Source: Acrocarpospora pleiomorpha
GTDB taxonomy: Bacteria > Actinomycetota > Actinomycetes > Streptosporangiales > Streptosporangiaceae
NCBI RefSeq assembly: GCF_009687885.1
Contig: NZ_BLAF01000023.1
Coordinates: forward strand, 18,833 to 82,832
DNA length: 64,000 nucleotides
Direction of reading: 5' to 3'
The notes under the pieces are model-generated. The model ran no database searches. It was not told where the DNA came from and saw nothing but the letters and a program-made list of their open reading frames with translations. Every line of letters starts with the position of its first letter. Within the stretch, counting starts at the first letter, position 1. Made by a program: the position numbers and the translations under genes. Positions 52,288-63,045 of this stretch are shown one piece after another.

Positions 52288-52914
52288 ATGAACCACCTCT
52301 ACCTGGAGATCGGCCCCAAGAAGGTCTTCGCCTGCTCCATCGACTGGCCCGGCTGGTGCCGCATCGGCGGCTCCGAGGATCAGGCGATCGAGGCGTTCCT
52401 CACCTATGAACCCCGCTACCGCGTCATCGCCGACCGCGCGGGCCTGCCCTTCACCCCCGGCGACCCCGTGATCACCGAACATGTCAAAGGCGACATGACC
52501 ACCGATTTCGGTGCCCCCGGCGCCATCCCGCCCAGCGACCACACCCCCGTGACCGAAGCGGAAGCCGTCCGCGCCGCCGCCCTGCTCACCGCCGCCTGGG
52601 CCGAGTTCGACGCCTACGCCACGGTGGCCCCCGAAGAACTCCGCAAGGGCCCCCGGGGCGGCGGCCGCGACCGCACCAAGATGATCGGCCACGTCACCGA
52701 AGCGGAACGCGCCTACGCCCGCAAGATCGGCCTGAAGCACAAACCCCTCAAGTCCCCCGAAGACCTCACCGCCATGCGCGCCGCCATCACCGAAACCCTC
52801 GGCGCCCCTTCCGCCGGCGGCGCCGAACAGGGCTGGCCCGCCCGCTACGCCACCCGCCGCATCATCTGGCACGTCCTGGACCACCTGTGGGAAATGCAGG
52901 ACCGCTCCACCTGA
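52288..52914 (+). CDS. Hypothetical protein, possibly DinB-like
   Basis: The protein has 208 residues. It begins LYLEIGPKKVFACSIDWPGWCR and ends with a helical part TRRIIWHVLDHLWEMQDR; the final H...H spacing (HVLDHLWE) recalls DinB/YfiT metal-dependent hydrolases. The N-terminal third is unlike that fold. I do not recognise a named family, so function stays open. It starts 39 bp after the HAD gene and may form an operon with it. Confidence 0.65.
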   Translation: MNHLYLEIGPKKVFACSIDWPGWCRIGGSEDQAIEAFLTYEPRYRVIADRAGLPFTPGDPVITEHVKGDMTTDFGAPGAIPPSDHTPVTEAEAVRAAALLTAAWAEFDAYATVAPEELRKGPRGGGRDRTKMIGHVTEAERAYARKIGLKHKPLKSPEDLTAMRAAITETLGAPSAGGAEQGWPARYATRRIIWHVLDHLWEMQDRST

Positions 52915-52978
52915 CGAAAGTCGCGCGCATTTCCCCGGCCGCCGGGGTGACCTTCGAGCCGGTCGGAACGTGTGCCGG

Positions 52979-53401
52979 TCAGTCGTCGGCGCGGCGAAGA
53001 CGCTTGAGGGCTGAGCGGTGTCTCTTGGTGGCGAGGCGGTGTTCGACCGCGCCTCTGGAGGGTTTGGTGGGGCGGCGCTTGCGGGGCGGGGGCGCGATGG
53101 CCTCGCGGAGAAGCTGCGCCAGGCGCATCTCCGCGGCTTCGCGGTTGCGGAGCTGGGAGCGGTATTCGGAGGCGGCGATGGTGATGGCGCCGTCGACGAG
53201 GCGGGCGGCCAGGCGGGTGAGGGCGCGGGCCTTCAGAGCCGGGGGCAGCGCGGTGGTGGCGGCCACGTCGTAGGTGAGCTCGGCGCGGCTGTCGGTGGTG
53301 TTGACACCCTGCCCGCCGGGGCCGGAGGAGCGGGAGAAGCGCCAGCTCAGCTCGGCTTCGGGGATGGTGACGGAAGCGGTGACGATGAGCGGTCCTGGCA
53401 T
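52979..53401 (-). CDS. arfB: ArfB-type peptidyl-tRNA hydrolase (ribosome rescue)
   Basis: The protein is 140 residues from the ATG at 53401, supported by GGAGGAG upstream; a longer ATG at 53452 lacks this. SRSSGPGGQGVNTTDSRAEL carries the GGQ catalytic loop of class I release factors, and there is no codon-recognition domain. The basic tail (RKRRPTKPSRGAVEHRLATKRHR...LKRLRR by position 105-138) reaches into the mRNA channel of stalled ribosomes, as in ArfB. It rescues non-stop complexes independently of tmRNA. Confidence 0.92.
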   Translation of the reverse strand: MPGPLIVTASVTIPEAELSWRFSRSSGPGGQGVNTTDSRAELTYDVAATTALPPALKARALTRLAARLVDGAITIAASEYRSQLRNREAAEMRLAQLLREAIAPPPRKRRPTKPSRGAVEHRLATKRHRSALKRLRRADD

Positions 53402-53578
53402 GTGGCTCTCCTCCTCTCGGTGCTGCCAAGGGTATCTGGGGTGCATACCCACCGATCAACGGATTTATGGGGACGATACGGTCCGTGACCGCCTTGGTTC
53501 GATCGCGCCTTGGGTGACATGCGTGTGAAGTGCAACCTTCGAGATGTGAGCCGGGCCTTCCCTAACTCGTCGTCACAC

Positions 53579-53630
53579 GTTCGGCGGGCGTTCAATTACC
53601 GTGGGTAATCCGCATGTCTGTTCACTTATG
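53579..53630 (+). promoter_or_regulatory. Candidate PHO box (PhoP direct repeats) upstream of phoD
   Basis: Two adjacent 11-bp units, GTTCGGCGGGC (53579-53589) and GTTCAATTACC (53590-53600), share the GTTC(A) head of actinobacterial PhoP repeat units, and a third GTTCACTTATG lies at 53620-53630. They are 44-95 bp upstream of the PhoD-type phosphatase start. Inducible expression under phosphate limitation is expected if real. Confidence 0.45.
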
Positions 53631-53673
53631 GTTTTTTCGCAGGTCAGCGGGCTAACCTGTATTCGACAACCAG

Positions 53674-55221
53674 GTGGTCTTTCCTGTTAGGGTGCAGGGA
53701 AAAGCGTCACGCAGAGTGTTCCTGTCCAGTGTGGCCGTCGGCGGGCTCCTTCTGACCGGAGCCGGATACGCGCCCACTCGATCCCTCCGTCAGGACCCGT
53801 TCGGGGTCGGCGTCGCCTCGGGTGACCCTTCCGCCGACGGATTCGTGCTCTGGACCCGGCTGGTCTTAGATCCCCTGGGGTTGAACGGCCGGGGTGGCAT
53901 GCCGTCCCGGGACTACGACGTGCAGTGGCAGGTGGCCACAGACGAGCGGTTCGCGGACATCGTCCGTACCGGCACGGAGACGGCGTCCTGGCGGGCGGCG
54001 CACAGCGTGCACGTGGAGTTGAAGGGCCTCCAGGCGGGGCGGGAGTACTTCTACCGGTTCAAGGCGGACGGGCATGTGTCGCCGGCCGGTAGGACGCGGA
54101 CCTCGCCGCCGGGGTTGTCGGCATTGTCGTTCGCGATCGCGGCGTGCGCGCACTACGAGCACGGCTACTACACGGCGTACAAGCGGCTCGCCGAGCAGGA
54201 GCCCGACCTGGTCGTGCATCTCGGCGACTACATGTACGAATACCAGCCCGACGGATACACCGCCCCCGGCGGAAACATCCGGCAGCACTCCGGCGGGCAC
54301 AAGTGCGCCACCCTCGCCGACTACCGGATGCGGCACGCGCAGTACAAGAGCGACCCCGACCTGCAGGCCGCGCACGCCGTCGCCCCCTGGCTGGTCGCCT
54401 TCGACGACCACGAGATCGAGAACAACTGGGCGGGCCCCAAGTCGAGCACCGGCGCGCCCGCGTTCGAGCGCCGCCGCGCCAACGCCTTCCAGGCCTACTA
54501 CGAGAACATGCCGCTGCGCCGCACCAGCGTCCCGCACGGCGCCGCCATCAAGATCAACAGGCGGGTCACCTGGGGCGCGCTGGCCCAGTTCCACCTGCTC
54601 GACACCCGCCAGTTCCGCGACGACCAGGCCTGCGAGGACGGGGTGCGCGCGGGCTGCGACGACCGTCTCGCCGAAGGCCGCACTCTCCTCGGCGAGGATC
54701 AGCACCGCTGGCTGCTGGACGGCCTGGGGCGGTCCGGGGCGCGCTGGAACCTCATCGGCCAGCAGATCATCATGGCCCAGAAGGACTTCAAGCTCGGCCC
54801 CGGCAGCGAGGTCAACCTCGACTCCTGGGACGGGTACGCCGCCGAGCGCACCGCGCTGCTCAAGGGGCTCAAGGACGTCGCCAACCCGGTCGTGCTCACC
54901 GGCGACGCGCACATGCACCACGCCGCCGAGCTCCACGCCGACCCCGGCGACCCGGACACCAAGGCCGCCGTCGAGCTGGTCACCTCCTCGATCGCCAGCG
55001 ACGGCGACGGCTACCGCGACACCGAGCGCACCGCCGCGACCCTCGCCGAGAATCCCCATATTTCCTACATCGACCAGCGGCGCGGCTACATCATGGCCAG
55101 GCTCACCGAGGACGCGCTCACCGCGGACTTCCGCACCCTCGACTACATCAGCCGCCGGGGCGCGCCCGCCCGCACCTCCGCTCGCTTCACCATCCCGTCG
55201 GGCGAGCGGAGCCTGGTGTGA
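53674..55221 (+). CDS. phoD: PhoD-type alkaline phosphatase/phosphodiesterase, Tat-exported
   Basis: The protein has 515 residues. A Tat signal (SRRVFLSSVAVGG) precedes a fibronectin-like N-terminal domain (FGVGVASGDPSADGFVLWTRL). The metallophosphatase centre is visible in VVHLGDYMYEY, AFDDHEIENNW, and VVLTGDAHMHHAAEL. PhoD enzymes hydrolyse phosphodiesters such as teichoic acids outside the cell. The GTG at 53674 is the longest start; the GTG at 53692 would also keep the Tat motif. The gene is preceded by a candidate PHO box and its stop overlaps the FG-GAP gene (GTGA). Confidence 0.9.
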   Translation: MVFPVRVQGKASRRVFLSSVAVGGLLLTGAGYAPTRSLRQDPFGVGVASGDPSADGFVLWTRLVLDPLGLNGRGGMPSRDYDVQWQVATDERFADIVRTGTETASWRAAHSVHVELKGLQAGREYFYRFKADGHVSPAGRTRTSPPGLSALSFAIAACAHYEHGYYTAYKRLAEQEPDLVVHLGDYMYEYQPDGYTAPGGNIRQHSGGHKCATLADYRMRHAQYKSDPDLQAAHAVAPWLVAFDDHEIENNWAGPKSSTGAPAFERRRANAFQAYYENMPLRRTSVPHGAAIKINRRVTWGALAQFHLLDTRQFRDDQACEDGVRAGCDDRLAEGRTLLGEDQHRWLLDGLGRSGARWNLIGQQIIMAQKDFKLGPGSEVNLDSWDGYAAERTALLKGLKDVANPVVLTGDAHMHHAAELHADPGDPDTKAAVELVTSSIASDGDGYRDTERTAATLAENPHISYIDQRRGYIMARLTEDALTADFRTLDYISRRGAPARTSARFTIPSGERSLV

Positions 55222-56558
55222 AGACCCTGCTCGCCGTCCTCCTCCTCCCGATGCTGCCGAGCACGGCCGCCGCCTGCCCGGGCGTCCCGGCCGACTACAA
55301 CGGCGACGGGCGCCCCGATCTGGCGGTCGGCATGCCGTACGCGACGGTGGGCGGCCACGACCGCGCCGGCGCGGTCGCGCTGTTCACCGGCACGAGCGGC
55401 GGCTTCCGCAAGGGCCCGGTGATCTCCCAGGACAGCGACGGCATCCCCGGCGAAGCCGAACGCGGCGACTCGTTCGGCGCGGCCCTGGCCACCGGCGACT
55501 TCAACGGCGACGGCTGCGCCGACCTGGCCGTCGGCGCGTCGGAGGAGTTCGTCGGCCGCGAGCCGGTCACCGGCGCGGACGGCCACGGCATGGTCCACCT
55601 GCTGTACGGCTCCCGCACGGGACTCCACCACGCCAAAGTCCTCGACCTGCCGCAACACGACACCGACCGGTTCGGCGCCGCCCTCGCGGCGGGCGACCTG
55701 GACGGCGACGGCGACGACGAGCTCGCCATCGGCGCCCCCGGCTACGAGGGCGGCGGCGCGGTCGTGATCCACGGCGCCAAGATTAAAATGATCAAGAATT
55801 CCGGCACGTCGACCGACCAGTTCGGCGCCGCCCTGGCCACCGGCGACTTCGACGGTGACGGCACCGCGGAACTGGCCATCGGCGCCCCCGGCGACAATCT
55901 GGAGAAGAAGGCGGAAGGCACGGTCACCGTCGTCGAGAAGGGCCGCAGAACGCTCTACAGCCAGGACAGCCCCTGGGTGAAGGGCTTCGCGGAGAGCTGG
56001 GACTACTTCGGCTCCGCCCTGGCCGCCGCCGACTTCAACGGCGACGGCCGCGACGACCTGGCCATCGGCGTCCCCGGCGAGGGCCTGTCGGTCTACCCGC
56101 GCGCCATGGAGTACGGCGAGGGAACCGTGCACGTCATCTACGGCTCCAGCGGCGGCCTCAAGACCTCCACCACCGAAGGCTGGACCCAGAACAGCCTGGT
56201 CGGCATCCCTCGCATGTACGACAGATTCGGCTCCTCCCTCGCCGCCGGCGACCTCAACGGCGACGGCGACGCGGAACTGGCCGTGGGCATCCCCGGCGAG
56301 AACGCCGTGCAGGTCCTGGCGGGCACCAAGTCTGGCGGCCTCACCAAGAACCACAATCTCCTCATCCCCGGCCCCAAGGGCGGCGAGTTCGGCGCGGCCG
56401 TCACCATCGTCGGCGGCAACCTGATCGTCGGCGCCCCCATGCTCGGCGAGATCACCCTCTTCCGCGGCCACCGCAAGATCGGCTCCTACCCGGGCGTCAC
56501 CAAGAAGGGCGTGCGGCTGGGCAAGGGCCCCGGCCTGTACGGCTACAGCCTGATCTGA
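55218..56558 (+). CDS. Secreted FG-GAP repeat (integrin-like beta-propeller) protein
   Basis: The protein is 446 residues from the GTG overlapping the phoD stop; the frame extends far upstream as a shadow of phoD. A signal peptide (LLAVLLLPMLPSTAAAC) is followed by about seven repeats of the form FGAALATGDFNGDG..DLAVGAP (for example ADYNGDGRPDLAVGMP, AAGDLDGDGDDELAIGAPG, AAADFNGDGRDDLAIGVPG). The calcium-binding DxNxDG loops are intact. Coupling to phoD suggests co-secretion, perhaps as an adhesin or substrate-binding partner. Its 3' end overlaps the MFS gene by 16 bp. Confidence 0.9.
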   Translation: MKTLLAVLLLPMLPSTAAACPGVPADYNGDGRPDLAVGMPYATVGGHDRAGAVALFTGTSGGFRKGPVISQDSDGIPGEAERGDSFGAALATGDFNGDGCADLAVGASEEFVGREPVTGADGHGMVHLLYGSRTGLHHAKVLDLPQHDTDRFGAALAAGDLDGDGDDELAIGAPGYEGGGAVVIHGAKIKMIKNSGTSTDQFGAALATGDFDGDGTAELAIGAPGDNLEKKAEGTVTVVEKGRRTLYSQDSPWVKGFAESWDYFGSALAAADFNGDGRDDLAIGVPGEGLSVYPRAMEYGEGTVHVIYGSSGGLKTSTTEGWTQNSLVGIPRMYDRFGSSLAAGDLNGDGDAELAVGIPGENAVQVLAGTKSGGLTKNHNLLIPGPKGGEFGAAVTIVGGNLIVGAPMLGEITLFRGHRKIGSYPGVTKKGVRLGKGPGLYGYSLI

Positions 56559-57904
56559 ACCGCCACGAACGAGATGAGCGCCGACAGCGCCATCATCCCC
56601 GCGCAGATGAACATCGCCAGCTGGAACCCGGCCGACAACACGGCCGGGTTGTCGTAGGCCTCCCCGGTCAGCCCCACGATCGGTGGGATCGCCGCCACCG
56701 CCAGCAGGCTCCCGGTGCGCGCGACCGCGTTGTTGATGCCACTGGCGATGCCCGCGTGCCGCTCGTCCGCGCTGGCCAGCACCGTCGCGGTGAGCGGTGC
56801 GACGGCCGCCGACAGCCCGAGCCCGAACACCGTGGCCGCGGGCAGCACCCCCGTCAGGTAACTCGTCCCCGCCCCGATCCCGCTCATCATCAGGAACCCG
56901 AGCCCGCACAGCAGGATCCCCGCCGTCATCGGGATCTTCGGCCCGATCCGCCGGGCCAGCTCACCGGCCCGGGGGGAGAGCAGCAGCATGAGGATCGTCA
57001 CCGGCAGCATGGCCGAACCGGCCGCGATCGGCGTGAACCCCGACGACACCTGAAGTTGCAGGACCAGCAGGAAGAACACCGCGCCCATCGCCGCGTACAT
57101 GAACAGGGTGACGACGTTCACCGACGTGAACGTGCGCGAGGTGAAGATGTCCACCGGGATGAGCGGATTCCGCCGGGAACGCTCGACCAGCACGAACACC
57201 ACCAGCAGCGCGAATCCCCCGATCATCGGCAGGACGAGCTCCTCGATCAGGCCGTAGGTGAGCCCGGCCAGCGCGAGCGCCGCCAGCGCGGAGCCGAGCA
57301 GGTCGAACTCGCCCGACGCGCTCTCGTCCTTGCTTTCCGGCACGTGCCGGAGAGCCACCGCGATCACCAGCGCGGCCAGCGGGAGGTTGATCAGGAACAC
57401 CCAGCGCCAGCCGGCCGCCTCCACGATCCACCCGCCCAGCAGCGGCCCGATAGCCGCGGCCATGCCGCCGAGCCCGGACCACAGGCCGATCGCCCGGGGC
57501 CGGTCCACCCGGGCGAAGCTCGACTGGATGATCGCCAGCGATCCCGGCGTGAGCAGCGCGCCGCCGACGCCCTGCAGCGCGCGGGACAGGATCAGGACCT
57601 CGATGTTGGGGGCGATCCCGCACAACGCCGACGCCACCGCGAACCAGACCACGCCGATGAGGAAGACCTTGCGCCGCCCGTACCGGTCGCCGAGGGAGCC
57701 GCCCAGCAGGATGAGCCCGGCCAGCGTCAGCGTGTACGCGTTGATCGTCCACTGCAGCCCGGCCACGTCGGCCGCCAGGTCGGTGCCGAGCACGCGCAGG
57801 GCCACGTTGACCACAGTGCCGTCCAGCATCACGATCCCCGACCCGAGCACGGTCGTGAACACGATCCACCGGCCGGTGCCCGACTTCAGCTGAACGGAAT
57901 CCAT
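56543..57904 (-). CDS. MFS drug:H+ antiporter of the DHA2 (14-TM) type
   Basis: The protein has 453 residues. DGTVVNVALRVLGTDL in helix 1 (motif D1-like), LGDRYGRRKVF (motif A), and the repeated export motif C region (GPLLGGWIVEAAGWRWVFLINLP) identify the EmrB/QacA group. It is the last gene of the heme oxygenase-TetR-MFS operon, 12 bp after the TetR stop, so it is probably under the TetR repressor's control. Confidence 0.9.
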   Translation of the reverse strand: MDSVQLKSGTGRWIVFTTVLGSGIVMLDGTVVNVALRVLGTDLAADVAGLQWTINAYTLTLAGLILLGGSLGDRYGRRKVFLIGVVWFAVASALCGIAPNIEVLILSRALQGVGGALLTPGSLAIIQSSFARVDRPRAIGLWSGLGGMAAAIGPLLGGWIVEAAGWRWVFLINLPLAALVIAVALRHVPESKDESASGEFDLLGSALAALALAGLTYGLIEELVLPMIGGFALLVVFVLVERSRRNPLIPVDIFTSRTFTSVNVVTLFMYAAMGAVFFLLVLQLQVSSGFTPIAAGSAMLPVTILMLLLSPRAGELARRIGPKIPMTAGILLCGLGFLMMSGIGAGTSYLTGVLPAATVFGLGLSAAVAPLTATVLASADERHAGIASGINNAVARTGSLLAVAAIPPIVGLTGEAYDNPAVLSAGFQLAMFICAGMMALSALISFVAVQIRL

Positions 57905-57916
57905 GGGGGCTGCCGA

Positions 57917-58507
57917 TCAGGTGAGCGCGCGGAGGATGAAGCCGGTGACGAACTCCGCCGCCTCGTCGACCGTGACCGAGCCGTCCATCAGCGGAAGGCG
58001 TTCCGCGCCCAGGACGGCCAGCACGATCCGGGCTGTCGCGGTCACGTCGGAGGTCTGGAACTCGCCCGAGTCCACGCCGCTCTGGATGATCTCGCAGAGG
58101 ATGCGCTGCATGGGCGCCACGTGCGCGGCCAGCTGCTGGTAGGCGTCGGGGCCGAGGGTGGCCGACAGGTCGGCCGCGCCGGGATGCGGGTGCGCCATCA
58201 GCCCGGTGAGCTGGAGCCGGATGAACGCGCCCAGCCGCACTGAGGGGGAAGCCCCGGCCGGGAGGTCGCGGGCGTAGCTCTCCACGAAATACTGGGTGAC
58301 CCGTTCGGTGAAGCTCAGCAGCAGCGACGCCTTGTCCGGGAAGTAGTTGTAGAGCACGGTCCGGGTGATGCCCGCCTCGGCCGCCACGTCCGTCATCGAG
58401 ATCGCGTCGATGCCCTGGCGGCGGGACAGCCGCGCCACCGCCTCCAGGACGCGCTCCTGGGTCTGGGCGCGGTGCTCCCCGATCGTCGCGGCCGAGATCC
58501 GGGGCAC
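57917..58507 (-). CDS. TetR-family transcriptional regulator
   Basis: The protein has 196 residues. The N-terminal helix-turn-helix is RRQGIDAISMTDVAAEAGITRTVLYNYFPDKASLL (residues about 30-65). The C-terminal half is the variable ligand-binding domain. The GTG start is one base after the heme oxygenase stop. Two inverted copies of TTCATGAC-N4-TGTC flank the operon promoter at 59165-59229 and are the likely operators for this regulator. Confidence 0.92.
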   Translation of the reverse strand: MPRISAATIGEHRAQTQERVLEAVARLSRRQGIDAISMTDVAAEAGITRTVLYNYFPDKASLLLSFTERVTQYFVESYARDLPAGASPSVRLGAFIRLQLTGLMAHPHPGAADLSATLGPDAYQQLAAHVAPMQRILCEIIQSGVDSGEFQTSDVTATARIVLAVLGAERLPLMDGSVTVDEAAEFVTGFILRALT

Positions 58508-58508
58508 G

Positions 58509-59144
58509 TCAGGCCGCCGCCCGGGCGAGCCGGCCGAGGTCGCCGAGGACCTCGGTGTTGAGCTGGTAGGCGAGCTTGGTCTCCCGGATGATCCGCTGCC
58601 GTTCGGCCTCGTCGAGGTCGAGCGCGTCCAGGCGGCGGCGGTACTCGTCCTTGAAGCGGGGCAGGCTGCCGATGTCGAAGTAGTAGAAGTCCACGCCGCC
58701 GCCCCTCTCGTACCCGTAGATCTTCTGCAGTTCCATCCGGATGAACTGGCCGCCGGACAGGTCGCCGAGATACCGAGTGTAGTGGTGGGCGATATATCCG
58801 CCAGGCCAGTCGGCGACCTGGTCGATCCGGGCGACCAGCGTCCTGGTCGGCTTGCTGGGCTGGATCCGGTCCGCCCAGTCCGGGCCGAAGATCGTGGTCA
58901 GGTCGCGGACCAGGGCCTGCTCCCGGTAGAGCTCGGGGAAGACGAAGGCACCCGCGACCGGGTGCCCGGCGAGCGCCTTCGAAGCTCCGTCCAGGGCCAG
59001 ATAGGCGAAGTAGTGCTGCGCCACCATCTCGCCGTACGCCTCCCGGCTGAGCCGCCCGGCCATCAGGCTCTTCAGATAGCCGTCATCCTCGGCGGACTCG
59101 TGATCGCTCCAGGTCGCGGCCCGCAAAACCTCGGAAAAGCCCAT
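58509..59144 (-). CDS. hmuO: Biliverdin-producing heme oxygenase
   Basis: The protein has 211 residues. LRAATWSDHESAED carries the proximal heme His near residue 15, and AHHYTRYLGDLSGGQFIR is the distal-helix signature with the Gly-Gly bend. It opens heme to biliverdin, iron and CO in the cytosol. ATG at 59144 with AAGGAG at an appropriate distance. Coupling to a TetR gene and a drug-type exporter suggests induction by a heme-related or toxic ligand, not simple iron starvation; no iron box is seen upstream. Confidence 0.93.
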   Translation of the reverse strand: MGFSEVLRAATWSDHESAEDDGYLKSLMAGRLSREAYGEMVAQHYFAYLALDGASKALAGHPVAGAFVFPELYREQALVRDLTTIFGPDWADRIQPSKPTRTLVARIDQVADWPGGYIAHHYTRYLGDLSGGQFIRMELQKIYGYERGGGVDFYYFDIGSLPRFKDEYRRRLDALDLDEAERQRIIRETKLAYQLNTEVLGDLGRLARAAA

Positions 59145-59164
59145 CTGTTTCTCCTTAAGGGTCG

Positions 59165-59229
59165 TTCATGACGAAGTGTCACAAAAACAGATGAGCCCCG
59201 TCAACGCTTTGACGACAGTGTGTCATGAA
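59165..59229 (-). promoter_or_regulatory. Heme oxygenase operon promoter flanked by paired operators
   Basis: On the minus strand TTGACG (59204-59199) and GACACT (59180-59175) are 18 bp apart. TTCATGACGAAGTGTC (59165-59180) covers the -10, and its inverted copy TTCATGACACACTGTC (59229-59214) lies above the -35. Twelve of sixteen positions are identical, with the four variable bases in the centre, as in a TetR operator. Confidence 0.6.
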
Positions 59230-59327
59230 CCCGCCCGCACCAAGCCGATCTCAGAGGGCTGATTACACGATTACGCTCGCTCACAGCGAACACGCGCAGA
59301 TGTGGGAACACGGGCGCACTCCTGTTA

Positions 59328-59348
59328 GTTGAGCGTGCATAACTCAAC
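59328..59348 (+). promoter_or_regulatory. HAIR-type HspR operator upstream of lon
   Basis: GTTGAGC-N7-ACTCAAC matches the HspR-associated inverted repeat CTTGAGT-N7-ACTCAAG at 11 of 14 arm positions and keeps the 7-bp spacer. It ends four bases before the lon ribosome site (GGGAG, 59353-59357). In Streptomyces HspR represses lon, dnaK and clpB through such sites. Confidence 0.75.
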
Positions 59349-59362
59349 CTTTGGGAGTACGC

Positions 59363-61717
<2,355 letters not shown>

Positions 61718-61734
61718 CCCCATCCCATCCGGTG

Positions 61735-61762
61735 CGGCTCCCGTCAACCTTGGCGGGAGCCG
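61735..61762 (+). terminator. lon terminator hairpin
   Basis: CGGCTCCCG (61735-61743) and CGGGAGCCG (61754-61762) form a perfect 9-bp stem with a 10-base loop, 17 bp after the lon stop, and TCTCT follows. Confidence 0.7.
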
Positions 61763-61772
61763 TCTCTATGAA

Positions 61773-61817
61773 TGAGTCACTTAGCTGTTTGACTCAATGA
61801 TTTATTCATGCTGTCAT
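61773..61817 (+). promoter_or_regulatory. fic promoter with overlapping TGAGTCA dyad
   Basis: TTGACT (61789-61794) and TGTCAT (61812-61817) are 17 bp apart. The -35 overlaps the right arm of a perfect dyad, TGAGTCA (61773-61779) and TGACTCA (61790-61796). The predicted start of transcription falls on the ATG at 61824, so the mRNA would be leaderless and the dyad a repressor site. Confidence 0.55.
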
Positions 61818-61823
61818 GGCTAG

Positions 61824-62954
61824 ATGCTATTCGGGACGCCGGAACTCATGCGGGAAGATCTCGCGGTCCTCGGTGAGATCGAGGACATGCGACGTGATCT
61901 CAAGTATCGCCTCGCGGAGCCTCATCGATGGGACGGCGCACTGCGGAAACACCTGCAGGCGCGGGCGATCCAGGGGTCGAACTCCATCGAGGGCTATCGC
62001 GCCAGCGTTGAAGACGTCGAATCGATCATGTCTGGCGACGAACCGACGGACGCCACGCCCAGCGTGACCCGAGAAATCCTCGGGTACAGGCAAGCACTCA
62101 CATACATTGGAGAGTTGGCGCGTGCGTCGGTGTTCGCCTACGACGCCGGTTTGCTTCATTCGCTCAACTTCATGATGATCGGGCACCATCTCAACAAATC
62201 GCCTGGCACGGTGCGGCCAGGTGGGATCTATGTCCGCAACTCGCTCACCGGTGAGGTGGTCTACGAGGGACCTGACGCGCCGGACGTCCCTGAATTACTT
62301 GGCGAGTTGGTCGCATGGCTCAACACTGGAGACCTCGACCAGCCCAGTTACGTGCGCGCGGCCATGGCCCATTTCAACTTGGTTTCCATCCATCCGTGGC
62401 GAGATGGTAACGGACGCATGTCTAGGGCCCTCCAGACGCTGGTTCTCGGACGAGGCCAGATCCTCACGCCCGAGTTCTGCTCGATTGAGGAGTGGCTCGG
62501 CATTCAGGAGAACACGGTCGACTACTACCGGGTTCTATCCGATGTGAGGCGGGGCTGGACGCCGCACTCGGATACGTTGCCCTGGGTGCGCTTCTGCCTG
62601 CGGGCTCACCATATGCAGGCGCAACGGGTGCGGCGGCGGCTCGCTGACGCCTCCGAGGTGTGGCTCTTGCTTGAGGAGAAAGCCGAAGCGGACGGACTGA
62701 ACACTCGCTGCGTGTCCGCGATGTACCAGGTCTTCGTGAGCACTCGGCTGCGAAGGACGGGCTATCAACAGGAGGAGTCCCTCAGCCAAGGGCAGGCAAC
62801 TCGGGACATGCGGGAGTTGGCGGAGAAGGGATGGCTCGCCTCATCTGGGGAGACCAAGGCAAGGTTCTACGCGCCTGGACCGAGGATGTTGGAACTCAAA
62901 GCTGCTTATGCCCAGCGGATTCAGGTGTTGGTTGATCCCTATCGGAAGGGTTAG
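61824..62954 (+). CDS. Fic-domain protein with winged-helix tail
   Basis: The protein has 376 residues. An N-terminal helix carries the inhibitory motif in QGSNSIEGY (S/T-xxx-E-G/N type), and the core has HPWRDGNGRMSR, the complete Fic motif with catalytic His. The C-terminal 100 residues look like a winged helix (QATRDMRELAEKGWL). Fic enzymes transfer AMP or related groups to proteins; the inhibitory Glu suggests autoinhibition. Codon use is less GC-biased than that of its neighbours, which hints at transfer. It may autoregulate through the dyad overlapping its -35. Confidence 0.9.
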   Translation: MLFGTPELMREDLAVLGEIEDMRRDLKYRLAEPHRWDGALRKHLQARAIQGSNSIEGYRASVEDVESIMSGDEPTDATPSVTREILGYRQALTYIGELARASVFAYDAGLLHSLNFMMIGHHLNKSPGTVRPGGIYVRNSLTGEVVYEGPDAPDVPELLGELVAWLNTGDLDQPSYVRAAMAHFNLVSIHPWRDGNGRMSRALQTLVLGRGQILTPEFCSIEEWLGIQENTVDYYRVLSDVRRGWTPHSDTLPWVRFCLRAHHMQAQRVRRRLADASEVWLLLEEKAEADGLNTRCVSAMYQVFVSTRLRRTGYQQEESLSQGQATRDMRELAEKGWLASSGETKARFYAPGPRMLELKAAYAQRIQVLVDPYRKG

Positions 62955-63045
62955 AGGGGCGTTTCCTGGGGGTGAGTCGGGGGTGTCAGGAGGTGTGAAG
63001 GGCGCTCCTGGGGGACTGGGATCGGGTCCCGAAAGGAGGGCCTGA

